DNA from: UMGS1933 sp045593405
GTDB lineage: Bacteria; Bacillota; Clostridia; TANB77; CAG-508
Length of the DNA: 16,465 bases
NCBI GenBank assembly: GCA_045593405.1
Contig: JAZNWN010000005.1
Location: forward strand, 1-16,465
Direction: 5' to 3'
Shown here: positions 15,446 to 16,465 of the stretch, in pieces
Numbering within the stretch: the first letter of the stretch is position 1
How the letters are laid out: each line of letters opens with the position of its first letter
The notes under the pieces: generated by a model
Told to the model about the DNA's origin: nothing
Databases searched by the model: none
What the model saw: only the letters and a program-made list of their open reading frames with translations
Position numbers and translations under genes: made by a program

Positions 15446-15457
15446 TTAATTTATCTC

Positions 15458-16453
15458 CTAATTTTTACTCCGTAGGATTGCTCTTGGTTTTCTCCCATTT
15501 TTACCAGCCAAGTTATTAAAACCAGTACTTAAACGATTTTTGAATCTCCTAGCAATATCATAAATATCATTATCATTCAAAGGGTCATCCATAACACCTA
15601 AGCTTCGACCTAAGTTCTTAGCATCGGTTCTAAGTTGATCCCTGGTTTGACGATATTTTTGACCTATTTGATCTCTAGTCCTTCCATACCTATCATAAAT
15701 ATCATTATCATTCAAAGGGTCATTCATAACACCTAAGCTTCGACCTAAGTTCTTAGCATCGGTTCTAAGTTGATCTCTGGTTTGACGATATTTTTGACCT
15801 ATTTGATCTCTAGTCCTATTATAAACATCACTTTTTTCTCTTTCTCTTTCTTTTTTTCTTTTTTCTCTTTCTTGGGCTCTTGCTTCAGCTCTTTCATCTC
15901 TTATATCACGTCTATATTTTTTCTTTCTTTCTCTTGTTAATTCTTGATTATATTTTTTCTTTCTTTCTCTTGTTAATTCTTGATTACGATTTCTAAATTC
16001 TTCCATTTCTTCTGGGGTCATTTTTTTTTGTTTTTTTAAAGCATCTTGATAAGCTTCTTCTTTTCTCCAATCCAAATTAGATCTCTTAATTCTACTTTTC
16101 GGATTTGATGAAGTACCAATCCTCTTAGCTTCTTCCCATTTTGCAAGTCTTCTATTTCTAAAAGGATTATGTCTAACTAAAGCAGTATTAACCTTAGTTC
16201 TTGTTCTTCTAGCAATATCGTAAATATCATTATCACTATCTGGATTATCTCTTAAAAAGTTTTTAACATTATATCTTGCTTGACGAATTTTTGAATGTGC
16301 TTTATTTTTAGCATATCTTAGTTTATTTTTAGCATAATTATAAATCCATCTCCCATTTTTAAATATTTTACTATCATATAAATGATCTTTCCATGTCGTT
16401 CCTTCTGCTGAATGAATTAAATAACTTCCTCCAGTTTTTCTATAATCATACAT
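15458..16453 (-). CDS. Basic repeat-rich minor head or packaging-adjacent protein, 331 residues
   Basis: No firm family. The N-terminus (YDYRKTGGSYLIHSAEGTTW, then KDHLYDSKIFKNGRWIYNY) resembles a group of Firmicutes phage proteins encoded near the portal. Residues 40-135 are basic. Residues 140-210 are a highly charged helix or coiled coil with two copies of NQELTRERKKKY. Residues 213-302 are two 45-residue repeats (RTRDQIGQKYRQTRDQLRTD, then AKNLGRSLGV). The motif DNDIYDIARR occurs three times with variation, at about 74, 249 and 294. There is no signal peptide or membrane helix. GAGGT lies 7 bases before ATG 16453. Placed before the portal, it may be an internal head, ejection or DNA-contacting protein; the strong positive charge supports contact with DNA, but this is inference. 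Confidence 0.7.
   Translation of the reverse strand: MYDYRKTGGSYLIHSAEGTTWKDHLYDSKIFKNGRWIYNYAKNKLRYAKNKAHSKIRQARYNVKNFLRDNPDSDNDIYDIARRTRTKVNTALVRHNPFRNRRLAKWEEAKRIGTSSNPKSRIKRSNLDWRKEEAYQDALKKQKKMTPEEMEEFRNRNQELTRERKKKYNQELTRERKKKYRRDIRDERAEARAQEREKRKKEREREKSDVYNRTRDQIGQKYRQTRDQLRTDAKNLGRSLGVMNDPLNDNDIYDRYGRTRDQIGQKYRQTRDQLRTDAKNLGRSLGVMDDPLNDNDIYDIARRFKNRLSTGFNNLAGKNGRKPRAILRSKN
15557..15817 (-). repeat. 135-base tandem duplication (45 codons)
   Basis: Bases 15557-15682 recur at 15692-15817 with only a few differences, giving two 45-residue repeats in the basic protein. Near identity at DNA level points to a recent duplication. Confidence 0.95.
15913..15984 (-). repeat. Perfect 36-base tandem repeat (12 codons)
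   Basis: Copies 15913-15948 and 15949-15984 are identical and encode two NQELTRERKKKY units in the charged helix. Confidence 0.95.
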
Positions 16454-16465
16454 ATTTTTTACCTC

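Noticed and set aside
1..16465. Alternative genetic code with recoded TAG or TGA, as in some gut phages
   Set aside because: TAA, TAG and TGA all end recognisable genes at expected lengths, and no conserved protein is interrupted by a stop.

Overview
This window is the late structural region of a tailed double-stranded DNA phage or prophage with a long non-contractile (siphovirus-type) tail. Every convincing gene lies on the minus strand, so transcription runs from base 16465 towards base 1. The DNA is very AT-rich (roughly 30% GC by eye), Shine-Dalgarno sites are strong (AGGAGG types), stops follow the standard bacterial code, and the portal, capsid and tail proteins resemble those of phages from gut Firmicutes (Clostridia-like hosts). 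No integrase, terminase, lysis enzyme or replication gene is visible, so lifestyle cannot be judged.

Layout in order of transcription: a basic, repeat-rich protein (16453-15458); the portal (15445-14120); a 650-residue fusion of prohead protease, scaffold-like segment and HK97-fold major capsid protein, with two internal ribosome binding sites and ATG codons (14097-12145); a hairpin (12102-12055); a small membrane protein (12023-11712). Next comes an accessory block: a family 2 glycosyltransferase, three very small genes, an 11-repeat fibre-like protein, and a second family 2 glycosyltransferase (11704-7898). Most of these are joined by 4-base stop/start overlaps. Then follow a 9-codon mini-ORF, a head-tail adaptor, an unrecognised 116-residue protein, a tail terminator-like protein and the major tail tube protein (7879-6140). 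A terminator-like hairpin sits after the tube gene. Last are two overlapping tail assembly chaperone-type genes, a stand-alone peptidoglycan-binding domain, an HK97 gp10-like tail protein, and the first 1483 codons of the tape measure protein, which runs off the window.

The core genes build the capsid, fill and close it, and make the tail around the tape measure. The accessory block looks like a virion decoration unit: repeat fibres likely displayed on the particle, flanked by two sugar transferases that could glycosylate them. The two most abundant products expected (capsid and tail tube) are each followed by a 12-13 bp hairpin with an 18-base loop, and their genes share a near-identical translation start signal. 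The features most worth following are the nested starts in the capsid fusion, the glycosyltransferase/fibre block, and the fresh 63-codon duplication in the tape measure gene. There is no stretch over 300 bases without a gene.
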